From NCBI GenBank assembly GCA_002102555.1, contig MCFL01000011.1, positions 372,001 to 436,000 on the forward strand: 64,000 nucleotides of DNA. The letters run 5' to 3'. This stretch comes from Catenaria anguillulae PL171 (taxonomy: Eukaryota > Blastocladiomycota > Blastocladiomycetes > Blastocladiales > Catenariaceae). Both the position numbers and the translations under genes were made by a program. Below are positions 53,277 to 64,000 of this stretch, in pieces. Each line of letters starts with the position of its first letter. Position 1 is the first letter of the stretch. A model generated the notes under the pieces. It did not search any database. It was not told the DNA's origin and saw only the letters and a list, made by a program, of their open reading frames with translations.

Positions 53277-55275
53277 TCACACGCCCCTACTCCTCAACAT
53301 CCACTGGCCCTTCATTCTTTCTTGCATCATCAACCTGTCCCTGCGTTCGGCGCCAGATCGATCCGCAATATGTACCACCTTGACCTCGACCGCATACGTC
53401 GCCACGCCACCCACCCCACCACCGACGACCTCGTCCGTCTCCTCACCCAGCACCACCGCTGCCAAACTTCCTCTCCTCCTCCTTCTCCGAATAGGCACCT
53501 TGACCTCGACCTCGACCCGTTCCAGCCCAATCTCCAGCGGTCGCAGCCCTGCTCGCTCTCCGGGCCGGCTGCCCAAATACATGACCCGCGTGCGCTCGCC
53601 CTGGGTCACCTCTTGCACCACTATCGGATCCACGGCCAACGGGTCCGCGCTGACCTTCACCAAATCCAAAAACCCAGCCACGGGACCCTCCATACGGGCA
53701 TCGTAGAACAGGTCGACGCATGCGTGAGCGCCCGATGCGTGCCACAGGACGTCGCGCAACGTGCCGTATTCGCACGCACAGCATTGACACGCGCACGCGG
53801 AGGTCTCACTTTTGGATTTGCGTTGGCCGCCGTGGGATTGGCGCACAAACTCTGGCCCGCGGCACGGCGGCGCAGACGTGCTGAGATCGGCGACCAACAC
53901 GAGGCCGTCAGCGAGGAGCGCGGGCGAGGCGCGCAGGAAGGCGGCCAGGTCCAGGGTTTGTGAAAAGCGGGTGGATGCTGTTTCTGTATAGTGTGCTTGG
54001 TCCGAGGCGGGCGAGCCGAGCGAGAGACGACGGACAGCGTGGTTGAGTGGGCGGGTCGAGGACTGCAGGCGGGTAAGGATCAGTGGGAGCGAGCCGCCGT
54101 GCGGGAGGAGGAGACGGAGGAACAGAAAAGACGTTGGGTGGTTGCTGTGAAAGGACACGTACGGTGGCATGGTGAGTTTGGGCAACGAGGCAGATGCAGG
54201 GGAGCAAGCAGATATCGGGCGTACGCGAGGAGGGTTTCCGTTGTGCGAAATGAAGTGATTTGGTGCTCGAGGATTGGGAACTCGCAAAAGACGAGCAAGT
54301 CCTCATCTGTGCATGTTACGGACCAAGTCAGCGCGCACCAAGCCTTGGAAAGGATACAGAAGAATAAATTCGTACGATAGACCGTCGTGACCCCTCGTGC
54401 CTGCATCGCCTCCACGGCCGCGGCCGCCACGCCTCGAGGGCATTGACCAACACAACCACGTTGACCGTGGCCAGCATCTGCGACACTGCATCGGCAATGT
54501 CGACCCCTCTGGGCAATTGCTCAAAATTGATGGTCGCCACCGACAAGTGATACTGAGCCGACAGGCGCCTTGGCCCAACCGACGGCACCGCCCGTCTGAT
54601 GTGTGGTTGCTGTGCCGCCGCAAGGACACCCCGAAACACGAAATGGGCCGGCCACGGTTCGTCGCCAGGAAAGCTGATGCCGGCCCACCTGCATGGTGGC
54701 GGTAGCAGTGGAGCTCCTGCACCCACATGGTTTTGCTCGCGGATTTCGAACACGACTTGCGATCCGGGAACCGAGACGGCCGTGAACAAATTGACGTTGT
54801 CGGTGCCAAATGTGACATCGGTGCGCGATGTGGATATGAGCGAATAGTCGGCGAGCAGCAGCGTGAGCGAGGGTTCGTGGCCGTAGACCTTGATGGCGGC
54901 CTTGAAGGCGCCCATGAGCGGGTTGGAGAAGAAGCAGGCAATGTAGAAGACTGCCTCGGGATGGGGATGCTGGGATTGGGGCCGGGACTGGGTGGGGAGG
55001 GCCAGGCGGTACACATAGGACCCCGTCGTTCCCGTGACCTCGTTGTTGCGGTTGCAGGTGCAGTGCGAGGCCGACGAGAAGGCGTGGATGGTGGGCTTGG
55101 GCAGCTGGGACGACCAGCGGCCAGACTCGAGGTTGGCAAGGACGAGGGTGATTGGGTGGCGGGTCAGGTTCATGACCTTGTGGTTGAGGTGGCGGGACTT
55201 TGTGTCGAGCTCGGGGCAGATGCCGCCAGCGCCCGAGGTGGGTGCCGCCGGGAAGAGCAGGGCCGAGCTGAACAT
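53277..55275 (-). CDS. Unknown protein, frame-broken
   Basis: Three collinear minus-strand blocks form one gene. Block 1 starts MFSSALLFPAAP at 55275 and includes PITLVLANLESGRW, EAVFYIACFFSNPLMGAFKA and VNVVVLVNALEA. A missing-base break near 54428 leads to AAAAVEAMQARGVTTVY, then an in-frame intron of about 69 nt, then DLLVFCEFPILEHQITS. A second break near 54203 leads to LPKLTMPPYVSFHSNHPTS and a long block ending at 53277 with EVEVKVPIRRRRRR. Estimated length about 600 residues. Mixed beta and alpha character, several Cys. I do not recognise the family. Confidence 0.55.
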
Positions 55276-57010
55276 TCTATGTATCGGTGGATGACGGAAC
55301 GGGCCGGGCGGGTACGTTCAAGGAAGGGTAGACAGCGTGGCGGATGCAGTGCGGCGGGTATCGTATCGATGCTATTGACTCGCTAAAGCATGACTTCACA
55401 GTACATACGTTGTCGGTATGTATTATGTTATATATGTAGAATCGCCACCATGAATCATGGTGGCGAAACGGGGCCGACCGGCTCTTCTTTCGATAGGCAC
55501 GCTGCCACAGCCGGCAGACGGCATGCCTGACTGGGATGAAGTCAACGCACATCAGTATTGCTCCCCACTGCTTGATGGAGCGGAGCGTGAGATGGCCATA
55601 CTTCTGGTTGCGGAATACCTACTGGATGGCGAGCGTACTTCCTGTGTTTCGTCCATGTTGACTTGGACGCTACAGAGTTCCATGTCTCACATCCATCTCG
55701 GAACTGTTGAGACGAGCAACCATCCCATCCACAGGGCATTGGGCCAATCAATCGATGCAATGAAAGGTATAAATGGAACAACATGCCTGTCATACAGGAG
55801 TAACATACAAAACTATTGGATGGTTGGTTGTGAATAATGTACAAAATGAGACAACATGTGATACGGTCTAACGAGGATGACGACCCCTGCTTGGATGCCT
55901 CAGCCCCAGCTCGCTCTGCAATGCCCATGCCCATGCCGTTCAGTGATGGGGTCAGAGATGGAGGTCATGGTGCGGCGGGCCGAGGACAACGATGAGTTTG
56001 GGTTATTGGCCGCCTTGGGCCTTCGCGGACGAAATGGCAGCCAGCCTTGGCGGATGGCGTCAAGTGAGAGGTGCGTTTCGACCACTATGTACATATGAAC
56101 CGTCGATAATGTGAATCATATGTTCATGCAACGAGATGGGGGTCAAAACAAACCAAAACGATATGTAGCGATCGTGGGATGGCGGGAGATCGCCACCTCG
56201 ATTTGTTGATTGGACGCATCAGCCCGTGCTCCACCACTGTCATCCTTGGCTGCAAAATCTTCAGGCCCGACCTGCGCACCAAGAAGTCTCTTGCGGCCGT
56301 GGATTGCCGACAACGGGTATGCACAATGGCGGCGTGGATCTTGCGCGGCATGGCCGCTTTCGCGTCGTCGTAATGGGTTTCAAAGCGCGAACAGCTGCCA
56401 ATACTGTCGTTGCGTTGGCGTTGGCATTGGCGTCGGTAATGGGTGGGAGCGACAGCGGCATCCCATACACTTGCCATTGCGGCACGACGACGGTCCGACT
56501 TGGGAACGAGCTCGACAACTTGAAGACACAAGGGGAGTGCATCTGGACGCGTTTGAGCGCGGGCGAGAGACGCAAGTCGCTCGTATTGAAAACCTCGACC
56601 GAGTTCGGGCGAGCCCGATCCAGGTGCTCCAGGTAAAAGACACAGTCGGTAGGGGAGGGTCGGCATGGCCAAAGACGGATATGAGAAGGGTACATGGGTA
56701 GATGGGTATGGGTATGGGTATGGGTATGGATACGCGGGGATGGCCGGCCTAGCCGAGCTTTATTCCAAGGAGTGAGGGCCGAGGACACACGGTCGGCGGC
56801 GCCAGAGTTTGGGAAATGCTGAATGGAACGCGACGCGCTGGATCGGTGACCTCCCATGGATCGGCATGGACCCGTTTGCCGCCACTCATCAATATCAATC
56901 AATCACAGCTATGTAGCGTTGCCATTGTATTCATTCTTTGGACAGTGAATCGATGAAATCATATTGGAAGCAAAGCAATCTCGCGACGCAAGTTACACAA
57001 GACAGCAGCA
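55276..57010. other. 1.7 kb stretch without a supported gene
   Basis: Longest gap after the left edge. Frames of up to 214 codons exist on the minus strand (56261-56902) but are low-complexity, contain a repeat-derived Thr/His run, and match nothing. The region right of 56880 is the promoter of the GTR2 gene. A simple repeat sits at 56703-56729. Confidence 0.4.
56703..56729 (+). repeat. (TGGGTA)n short tandem repeat
   Basis: Four and a half units of TGGGTA. Isolated, internal and short, so not a telomere signal by itself. Confidence 0.85.
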
Positions 57011-58461
57011 ATGGAACTACGCCTTCAACTCCCGCGCATCCTGCTCATGGGTCTGCGCCGCTCGGGCAAGACGTCCATCCAGAAAGTCGTCTTCCACAAG
57101 ATGGCCCCCAACGAGACCATCTTTCTCGAGTCCACCACCAAGATGGGCGTCGAGCGCGTCCACTCCTTTATCCAGTTCACCATTGCCGATTTCCCGGGCC
57201 AAATCGACTTTACCGACCCGTCCACATTCGACCTCGAGTCCATCTTTGGCGCAGAAACCGCCACGGACGTGTCGTCCGCAGCATCGGGTGCAATCATCTT
57301 TGTCATTGATGCTCAGGACGACTATTACGATGCCTTGCAGCGGCTCTATGTCACTGTCGCCACGGCGCATCGGTACAACCCAAACTTGTACTTTGAGGTG
57401 TTCATCCACAAGGTCGATGGGTTGAGTGATGATACAAAGATTGGTTCGTTCTTGACATTGATTGCAATGATGCCTCAATCCGCCAGCTCATTGTGATGTT
57501 GCCCTTTTCGCTGCAGAAACCCAGCGCGACATTCACCAGCGCGTCACGGACGAGCTGCTCGACATGGACCTGCTGGAAAAGATTCAGCTGTCCTTTTACC
57601 TCACATCGATTTACGACCACTCGATTTACGAAGCATTCAGCAAAGTCGTCCAAAAGCTAATTCCTCAGCTGCCAACGCTCGAAAACTTGCTCAACACGCT
57701 GTGCTCGGTACGTACGAGTGTTCACATTCTATGCCGCACCTGCCACAAAACCCGAATTGATTTCTCATAATCCTTCATGTCCCATCACACAATAGAGCTC
57801 AAGCATCGAAAAAGCCTTCCTCTTTGACTCATTCACCAAAATCTACCTTGCAACCGACTCAAGCCCCGTCGATGTGCAATCCTACGAGCTATGCAGCGAC
57901 ATGATTGACGTGATGATGGACCTCGAGGCCATTTACAACCAGCCGGGTATCCAGCCACCGGCACCCACAGACTCGGCTGCCGCGGCACATGCGCTACCAC
58001 CCATCCCGCAACGCGCCAGCACGCCGCCCAACCGACACGCCCTCAACGGGTCGGACCCACACTCGCCACACGTGCACGCTCACCCGTCAACGCCGCCGTC
58101 ACTGCACGCATCCACGGCGTCGCCCGCACGCACGCCTGCGTCCACCTCTGGTGCACTTGCGCCGCTTTCGGGGCCGACACCGGCAGCGCCCAGAACACTT
58201 GCGGCAGCTGCACTCGCAGCACTTGCGGCCGATCGTAAGCAAGGCACCACGATTCGGCTGTCGACGGGCATTGTGCTAACTATGGTGCAAATGGACAAGT
58301 TATCGCTGGTGTGCTTGCTGCGTGCCGAGAATTACGACGGAAAGGCCGGATTGTTGGATTTCAACTTTTCAAAATTCAAGGAGGCCATTTGGGCCGTGTT
58401 TATGGTTGGGTATGGCGGCGGCGCGGCGCAGATTGTGGGTGGGGTCCCAGGTGGACATTAG
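57011..58461 (+). CDS. GTR2: Rag GTPase, RagC/D-Gtr2 type
   Basis: Subunit of the Rag/Gtr heterodimer that recruits TORC1 to the vacuole in response to amino acids. Three exons (57011-57443, 57517-57707, 57796-58461; introns 73 and 88 nt) give 429 residues. P-loop [10 protein letters not shown] (about 14-23), switch region DFPGQIDF with the RagC-type DFPGQ, and FIHKVDG for base recognition. The C-terminal roadblock domain starts [22 protein letters not shown]. It is split by an insert of about 90 residues rich in Pro, Ala and His before [16 protein letters not shown], unusual for the family. No frame breaks. Confidence 0.93.
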
Positions 58462-58639
58462 CGTCGGATGTTGAGATGGCACTGTAAGTCGGTGGGTTGC
58501 TCAACCTGCAACCGAGGTTCGAGTCGAGTTGGAAACAAATAGATTCCATGTTTGATTTCTTTTATTGACTTATTTACTCCGTTTTTTTCGCTTCTTAACA
58601 TGCACCACGAACACATCTGGGCAACACACAATCAACAGC

Positions 58640-59487
58640 TTACTCTGCAACAACCCGCCCGACCTTTGGATACTTCTTTTCATAGAATTTCACCCAATCA
58701 TCCAACACCTTGATCTCTTCCTCAGGCAAATCCTGCCAGTCTGCGCGAATGTGCTTTTCGTCAAGCGACGATTTAGCCAGTGCGCGCGACGCATCCTTGC
58801 CCGCAAACAGCCCATAGCTCTGGCCACAAGGGTACATTTCGCGGTTGCTCGACACATCGTAGATGATGCCCTTGATGGCCACGTACACGGGCAGCGAGGC
58901 ATCGGCGTTGTTGAATTGAGCGAGTTGCGCTGGGGTTAGCGTCAGTTGGGTGGCGGGCGGGTCGTTGGATGTGGTCATGTTGGGAGGGCTGACAACAGTT
59001 ACACACGAGCATTGGTGAGCAAGTGAGGGTGAGCATGTGAAAGCGACACGAGCGAGCATGGGACAGATTGCGGGCAGGCTGGGTGTTGACAGAGTGTTGC
59101 GGTTGAACATGTCGTGCGTCGGCAAGTCGGCGCAACATGTTACTTTGGCAGGTGTAAGGGCCATCCGGAACTTGGGCCTCCGGCCAGGGCATAGGCCCGG
59201 TAACTGTTGCTTGCGAGACGCAGTGCTCGCGCGCTGGGGTCCCGGTGCGAGCGTGTACTCTTTGCGAGGCCGATAGAGCTGCCGAAAGGTATTGCATGAA
59301 GGGCGAGTCGTCGTACCTTGCTTGCTCTTGGCGGGTTGGGTGGCGGAAGTGGCGGAAGGGCAGGGTTCGGTGAAGACGATGAGCGTGAGCGTGAGCGCAA
59401 AAAGAAGAGGGCCGAAATGGATCCAAAGAAGACGGCGAGAAGCAGCGGCAGTGGAATGTCGGGAAAGAGAGGCGTCACGGCAGCCAT
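58640..59487 (-). CDS. MAPR/Dap1-type cytochrome b5-like heme protein
   Basis: Membrane-associated heme-binding protein like PGRMC1/Dap1, which supports cytochrome P450 and sterol synthesis. Exon 2 (58988-58640) encodes the domain: TLTPAQLAQFNN, PVYVAIKGIIYDVS, YGLFAGKDASRALA with the Tyr residues that ligate heme in this family. An upstream exon (59487-59317) starts MAAVTPLFPDIPLPLLLAVFF, a membrane anchor, then Arg/Ser and Pro-rich linker, as expected. Joining them leaves the frame off by two bases, again equal to missing bases, or a different splice site is used. Starting at MTTSNDPP (58979) would give a soluble form. Confidence 0.78.
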
Positions 59488-59864
59488 TGCTTTGGATACG
59501 GTTGGAGATGAATGATTGTTGGGGCCACGTCGATGAGCAGTCGGTGAGGTGGTGGCGGCACAGGGTCTGCGGTATCCGATCGGATCGGCGACGGTACTTT
59601 GTGACTTGTGTGTGTTGATTGTCGTAACTTTCGGCTGCAACTGCGATTGACTGAATGGACAGCAATTTCATGGGGCAGACCAGCAATTAATGCAATGAGA
59701 GACAAACAGCTGCAGATGGCCTGCATCGAACGTTGTTTCCATCTGATGGTCTGATCGTTGACAAAATTGAATGCCCTCAAACTATCCAACTGCTCACTGC
59801 CACTGCTCACCCATCCGCTCGTACACATCGACCTTCAAGTAAGTAACACATTCGCAAGCTCTCA

Positions 59865-61747
59865 TCACCTCCTCCCCGCCCCCTTCCTCAACCGCACAAA
59901 CAAGGCATGCTTACTCTGCTCACCCTCCTCTGGATAATACTTGTCGTAAAACCCAACAATAAACTCCTCTGGCTTAAACCCCATCTTCTGATACATGATC
60001 ATTGCCGGGTTGTTTGCGCTCACATGCAACGTGACATCCCTGCCCACGCGCACCGCAACCCAATACACCATGAACTGGCCCACCCTGCGCCTTGCCATCC
60101 GGGCAACACGGCCACATACGCCAGGTATCCGTCGGGTGTGGCCAGTGCACACCCAATGACGAGCTGGCCGTACGTGGCAACCACGGTCACTTCTGGATAT
60201 GACAAGTATTCGCCACATCGATGCCGTCCCAGAAGGTGGCGGCGAGCAGGTGGTTGACTTGGGGCACGTGGCGCGGGTGAGTGGCGAGTACGAGATTGGG
60301 TACGGCCGTCGGCCGGTCACGGCCGCCAGCAGCCGCATGTGTGGTGAGGTGGATGTGCGGTCGTGCCAGATGTAAGGTTTGAGTGTGCGGCCAGTGAGTG
60401 GCGAGAGGATGGGCGTGGTGGTGCGGGGCGCCCGTAGATGGATTCGTGAAAGGGCAGGCGGGCAAGTGCAGATGGAGGAAGTGGAGGGCAGAGGTAGGGG
60501 ATAGTTGGGTATGGGGTTGGTTCGATGGTTACGTGAGGGATCGGGTTGGCGGGTGGGGGTGAGAGAAGCGAGTCGAGAGTGACGCACGGTGGGAGGCGTA
60601 GCTGGCGTTTGCGGTCTTGCAGTTTGCGCAGGCGTGCAAGTCGGTTTTGCGCCGAAATGTACGGTGGCGGAAGCGGATCAGGCACGGGCTCGCCGTGGGA
60701 AGATGGTTCGGGCAGCGGCAGCGGGTCCGGCTTAAAGGTGGGTTCCGTGCTGATGTGCCTGATGTGGACGCCGAACTCGACAATGGCGATTCAGAAGATG
60801 ATTCTTGCTTGATCTGCAAGGAGGTTCCTTCTTCACGCCACCAGACGCAGTTGGTGTTGCTACATTGGGCCAGTGGCAAGCAAATCAGTGCAATCAAACA
60901 GAATTGGAAGGTTGCTAAGGCACGGATGCGCACCAGATCCCGCCGGTGAAGTCGCTCCACTTGCGCCCCCAAATTGCGCCATGAGCGCCATGAATTTGGC
61001 AACAAATGCCTCGGGGTTGACCCCAGGCGGCGGCGGCGGAATCGCAAATGGGAGCGCCCGAGGTGCCTGTGTCGGCGGCGGTGGTGGAGGAGGAGCGGCC
61101 GGTTCCGGAGGCGGCGGGGGAATTGGCGGGGTGTGATCAATCAGCGCAAATGCGTCCGTCATTGGATCCCGCAAAAACATGGGCGGCTCATGGCTCATGG
61201 AAAGGGTAGTCGCAAGCGAGTCGCGCCATGATGGAGGAAGAGGCTGCTTGGGAGAAAAGTGGGGCCAGTTGCGTTCGACAAAGGGCAAGATCGCAGTCGA
61301 GAGGGAGACGTAGCGTGGGATCGTAAGCGGAAGGTCGTTGGCGAGGTCGGTGCGGTGTGCGGCTTCGGCGAGGTGGTAGACGAGAGTTGGGCAAGTTGGA
61401 GCCAAGACATGGGCAGGCGGCGAAAGTCGTCCTTGTCGGGCTTTGAGGAGCACGACCGGCACAGGTACGAGTAAAAGAGGTCGCCAAAAATTTCCTCAAC
61501 GATACGCGAGCTTGGCACGCAAGCTGCAATTCGATTCGGTGGGATGATGAGTCTGAGGTATTCATGAATGGAATGCAGAATGAGCAAGTCAAAGTGCATA
61601 CACTGATGGAATGCAGTCAAGCATTTGGCGCATTGGAACCTGGGCTCGGTCTCGAGGCTGCCGTGAAGACGCAACGCCAACGGAGGCAGACGTGAGCCAA
61701 GGATATGTCTGATCAATGAGGGCGGCCACAGTTGTTGGGCTAAGCAT
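59865..61747 (-). CDS. KAT14: KAT14/ATAC2-type GNAT acetyltransferase (frame-broken)
   Basis: Resembles KAT14/CSRP2BP of the ATAC chromatin complex. N-terminal block: CAKCLTAFHQC (near 61640), then after an intron VEEIFGDLFYSYLCRSC, MSWLQLAQL and LVYHLAEAAHRTDLAND, a Zn-binding-like segment and helical region. A Pro-rich linker follows (61130-60600). The C-terminal catalytic block has TLKPYIWHDR, ATFWDGIDV, VVATYGQLVIG, YVAVLPGWQGAG (acetyl-CoA binding loop) and GRDVTLHVSANNPAMIMYQK, MGFKPEEFIVGFYDKYYP, closely matching the end of KAT14. At least five single missing-base breaks (near 61420, 60480, 60330, 60200 and 60095) separate these blocks; all are collinear. Orthology is confident for the catalytic end only. 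Confidence 0.75.
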
Positions 61748-62468
61748 ACATGGGCGAGTCGCAGTAGCAGGACATGGTGGCAACAGTGATTTCATTGAGT
61801 GTTGATTGAGGTACGGGGGGCATTAGCTTCTTTGCATTTACTTCAAGGGTCTTGGTGGTTAGCGAAATACGTGCCTGATTTTGTACTTGGGGTGTTCTAT
61901 GAGTGTTCCAGCGGGGTTCCAGTAGCTTGTTCTCGATTGTCGCGATTCGGATCGCGAACATTGTGGATCGCCATTCACATGGTCGCGGCTGGATTGGAAG
62001 AAAGCGCTGACCAAGTGCCGACAAACCCGAGCCATCGCCACTCACAGATCGTGGATTCCCGATCGGGCAAAGGCCTTGGCGGCAGCGGCCGCAATGGCAG
62101 TGGCAGGTTATGGCCGGGCCAAGGAGGGTGGGCATTTTTCAGTCGGCGGCAGGCACGTTACGATGATAGCACGACTCAGCGAGCCGTGATGCCATGCCCT
62201 GGGTTTCCCTCATCCCTCATTCGAGCTTGCAAACGAAAGCTTGCAATTGCACTCGTCAAGCATGAGTGACATGAATGAAATCGTCCATGGTCTATTCCAC
62301 TGACTGCACCCACGGCATTTGAATCCTGTCCATCGCCTCCGTCGCCCATTCCCACCTTGCATGTCTTGGGTCCCATCTTCGTTCGGCTCCCTTGACTCCA
62401 TTCGTCACTCTCGTTGTCTGTCACACATCCACAAGTTCAGAAAACCTTGATTCGCAATCATCGGCAAC
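61748..62468. promoter_or_regulatory. Divergent promoter, KAT14-like and FAD oxidoreductase
   Basis: 721 bases between start codons. No supported gene; frames here show no coherent composition. Confidence 0.35.
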
Positions 62469-64000
62469 ATGGTCACACCCACCGCCACACAGCCCAAGCG
62501 GGTCGCCATCATTGGCTCGGGTCTCGCAGGTATCACCATGGCCTACCTGCTCACCCACCCAGATACGACAGCTGCCGCAAACACCTACTTTGATGTCACC
62601 ATTTACGAAGCCGCACCGACCGTCGGCATGGATTCCCACGGCATGGATGTCCCCTGCGGTTGCGACCAGTGTGCTGCAGAGCGCTCGCGCTCGCCGTCTC
62701 CGGTTTCCTCGCCGACGATGACCAGTCCCCAAGGGTCCGGTCAAGTCGGCCACGTGCAACAGCGGATGGACTCGCCTTTCAGGATGTTTATCGACACCTA
62801 CTACGGCACGCTGGTGTCCATGTACAAGCACTTGGGAATCCCATTCGCCCGCGCCAACCTCGATGTGTGCTTTGCGCGCCTTGCTCCATCGTCCACACTT
62901 GGCGGCAACTTGCAACCTGCCGAGGTCATCTTCTCGGACAAGTTTTACTCGCTCGGATCCCGCATTTTGCGCATTCCTTCGGTCCTTCTCCGGCCCTGGA
63001 CGCAATGGTCCACGTTCCGGCTGTACCTGGACCGCAAACGATTCATTTCCACTGCACGTCGCCTGCGCACGGCCCGCCAACTGCCCTCCATCCAATGCAC
63101 CCTGGGCGAATACCTGACACGTGAGGGCTACTCTGACCTGTTCATCTACGACCACCTTGTCCCTGTTCTCTCTGTGTACATGTCTGCCAAGCACGACCGG
63201 ATCCTGGCCATGCCCGCCGCCACCATCCTCGACGTGTACGGCCGCCCAGAGTCGCACGTCGGATGGTGCACCGTGACCGATGGCATTGCCACCGTGTGCC
63301 GCGAGCTGCTCAAGTACCTGCCCAAGAGCAAGCAGCGCTGGGGCACCAAAATTGTCCCATCGAGCGCACGCCCGAAAACACCTATCTGGTGTACCCGGAA
63401 TCGCAGCAACATCCCGATACTTACGACCTTGTGATTCTTGCCACGCCCGCGTCCGTGTCGATGCGCCTCATCTCACGGCCGCCTCGACCGTCCCACACGC
63501 CACGGACCTCGTCAAGCATCTGGCGCACTTTACGTACGAGCCCGTGTCAGTCGTTGTCCACTCGGACACATCCATTCTCGTTCCGGGCCACTCGCGCGGA
63601 CTCACCATGCTTATACACGCGACGACACCGAAGCCACCACCTCGGTCAACCACTTGCGCACACTTCCCGCGCACTGCCCGCCACTCTTGCAAACAACCAA
63701 CCCCCTCAGTGCCATTGACCCGGCCAAAATCCAGGGCAAGTTTGATTTCCCGCGCGCGCGCCTCACGCTTGACACGGAACGCGCACTCGATGCCGTGTAC
63801 AAGTTGCAAGGCATGGGCAATCTCTTCATCATTGGCGCGCCCATGTTTCCTGGCGTGCCGCTGCTCGAAGGATGCGTGGCGAGCGCCGTGGATGTTGCGG
63901 GCAGGTTGGGCGTGCAGCGCCCGTGGAAGGTGAGTGATGGCGAGTACATTGGGTATCAAGAGGGAAGGCAAGGCGGGTCGATTGTGGAAGCGTTTTTGCG
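62469..64000 (+). CDS. FAD-dependent amine-oxidase-like oxidoreductase, cut by right edge
   Basis: N-terminus has the FAD-binding Rossmann motif VAIIGSGLAGITMAYLL. A Cys/Ser-rich insert (CGCDQCAAERS) follows, then DTYYGTLVSMYKHLGIPF, QPAEVIFSDKFYSL, LGEYLTREGYSDLFIYDHLV and DGIATVCRELLKYL. The pattern matches flavin amine oxidoreductases of the COG2907 type, which in bacteria and fungi often accompany lipid-modifying enzymes. Three missing-base breaks (near 63355, 63475 and 63612) separate the first frame from NTYLVYPESQQHPDTYDLVI, HFTYEPVSVVVHSDTSILVP and DAVYKLQGMGNLFIIGAP, which complete the fold including the C-terminal FAD contact. The last frame is open to the window end, so the gene is incomplete. 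Reaction unknown. Confidence 0.8.

Noticed and set aside
56703-56729. TGGGTA repeats as an interstitial telomere
   Set aside because: Only four units, and the unit does not match the usual fungal TTAGGG in either orientation.
56261-56902. A 213-codon minus-strand frame with a Thr/His run
   Set aside because: The run comes from the TGGGTA repeat and the rest is compositionally random; overlapping frames on the other strand are equally long.
58505-58530. A tRNA B box (GGTTCGAGTCG) downstream of GTR2
   Set aside because: No matching A box, acceptor stem or cloverleaf can be formed around it.
1-64000. CRISPR arrays, insertion sequences or bacterial operons
   Set aside because: Introns, Kozak-like starts, nuclear spliceosomal and chromatin genes show eukaryotic DNA; no regularly spaced repeats or transposase genes were found.

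Overview
The window is eukaryotic nuclear DNA. It is GC-rich (roughly mid-50s percent by eye), with compact genes, mostly short GT-AG introns of about 60-160 nt (donors often GTACGT or GTATGT, CTGAC-like branch sites) and intergenic gaps of a few hundred bases. Gene content points to an early-diverging, probably zoosporic fungus: a GH5 sterol/ceramide glucosidase with its fungal C-terminal domain, a class-3 lipase, a Cla4/PAK kinase with PH and CRIB domains, Gtr2, an MLKL-NTD-like/EF-hand protein, plus genes usually missing from Dikarya such as a KAT14/ATAC2 acetyltransferase, a Costars protein, TMEM164, a mitochondrial EF-P and an RIIa-type docking protein (often flagellar). Chytridiomycota or Blastocladiomycota is my best guess; the species is not identified.

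Layout, left to right. 0-7 kb: C-terminal end of an unknown gene, a 2.4 kb gap, a secreted lipase, a decayed unknown coding region, then ribosomal protein uL15. 7-15 kb: Costars, an ADP-sugar Nudix hydrolase, a CCDC90/MCUR1-like mitochondrial protein, sphingolipid delta-4 desaturase, BAX-inhibitor-1 and a U1A/U2B''-type spliceosomal protein. 15-25 kb: GH5 glycosidase, F1-ATPase gamma paired head-to-head with a small mitochondrial protein, and a PAK-type kinase. 25-36 kb: hemerythrin protein, a hexanucleotide satellite, a 5.2 kb MLKL-like/EF-hand gene, a Gln-rich protein with a twice-repeated novel motif, and a two-RRM protein. 36-47 kb: housekeeping genes (BUD13, NOP56, WDR74/NSA1, EF-P, TMEM164) with three small unknowns. 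47-64 kb: RAD17, a tail-anchored Ser-rich protein, an inverted decayed copy of the Gln-rich gene, two tRNA-Ser genes, an unknown gene, GTR2, a MAPR/Dap1-type heme protein, KAT14 and an FAD amine-oxidase-like protein cut by the right edge.

Genes are arranged largely as alternating divergent and convergent pairs with short shared promoters. Functional themes: sphingolipid/glucosylceramide metabolism (desaturase, GH5), mitochondria (ATP3, CCDC90-like, EF-P, a novel small protein), RNA processing and ribosome biogenesis (uL15, U1A, BUD13, NOP56, WDR74) and signalling (PAK, GTR2).

Two points matter for any user. First, about 20 reading-frame breaks, concentrated after 47 kb, are all in the same direction (one base missing); this looks like uncorrected deletion errors, so broken genes there should not be called pseudogenes without reads. 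Second, the most interesting biology is the MLKL-like/EF-hand giant protein, the Gln-rich PDDAF/SGAWLFD family, and a tRNA-Ser with an ACT anticodon. Exon coordinates were worked out by hand and may be off by a base.
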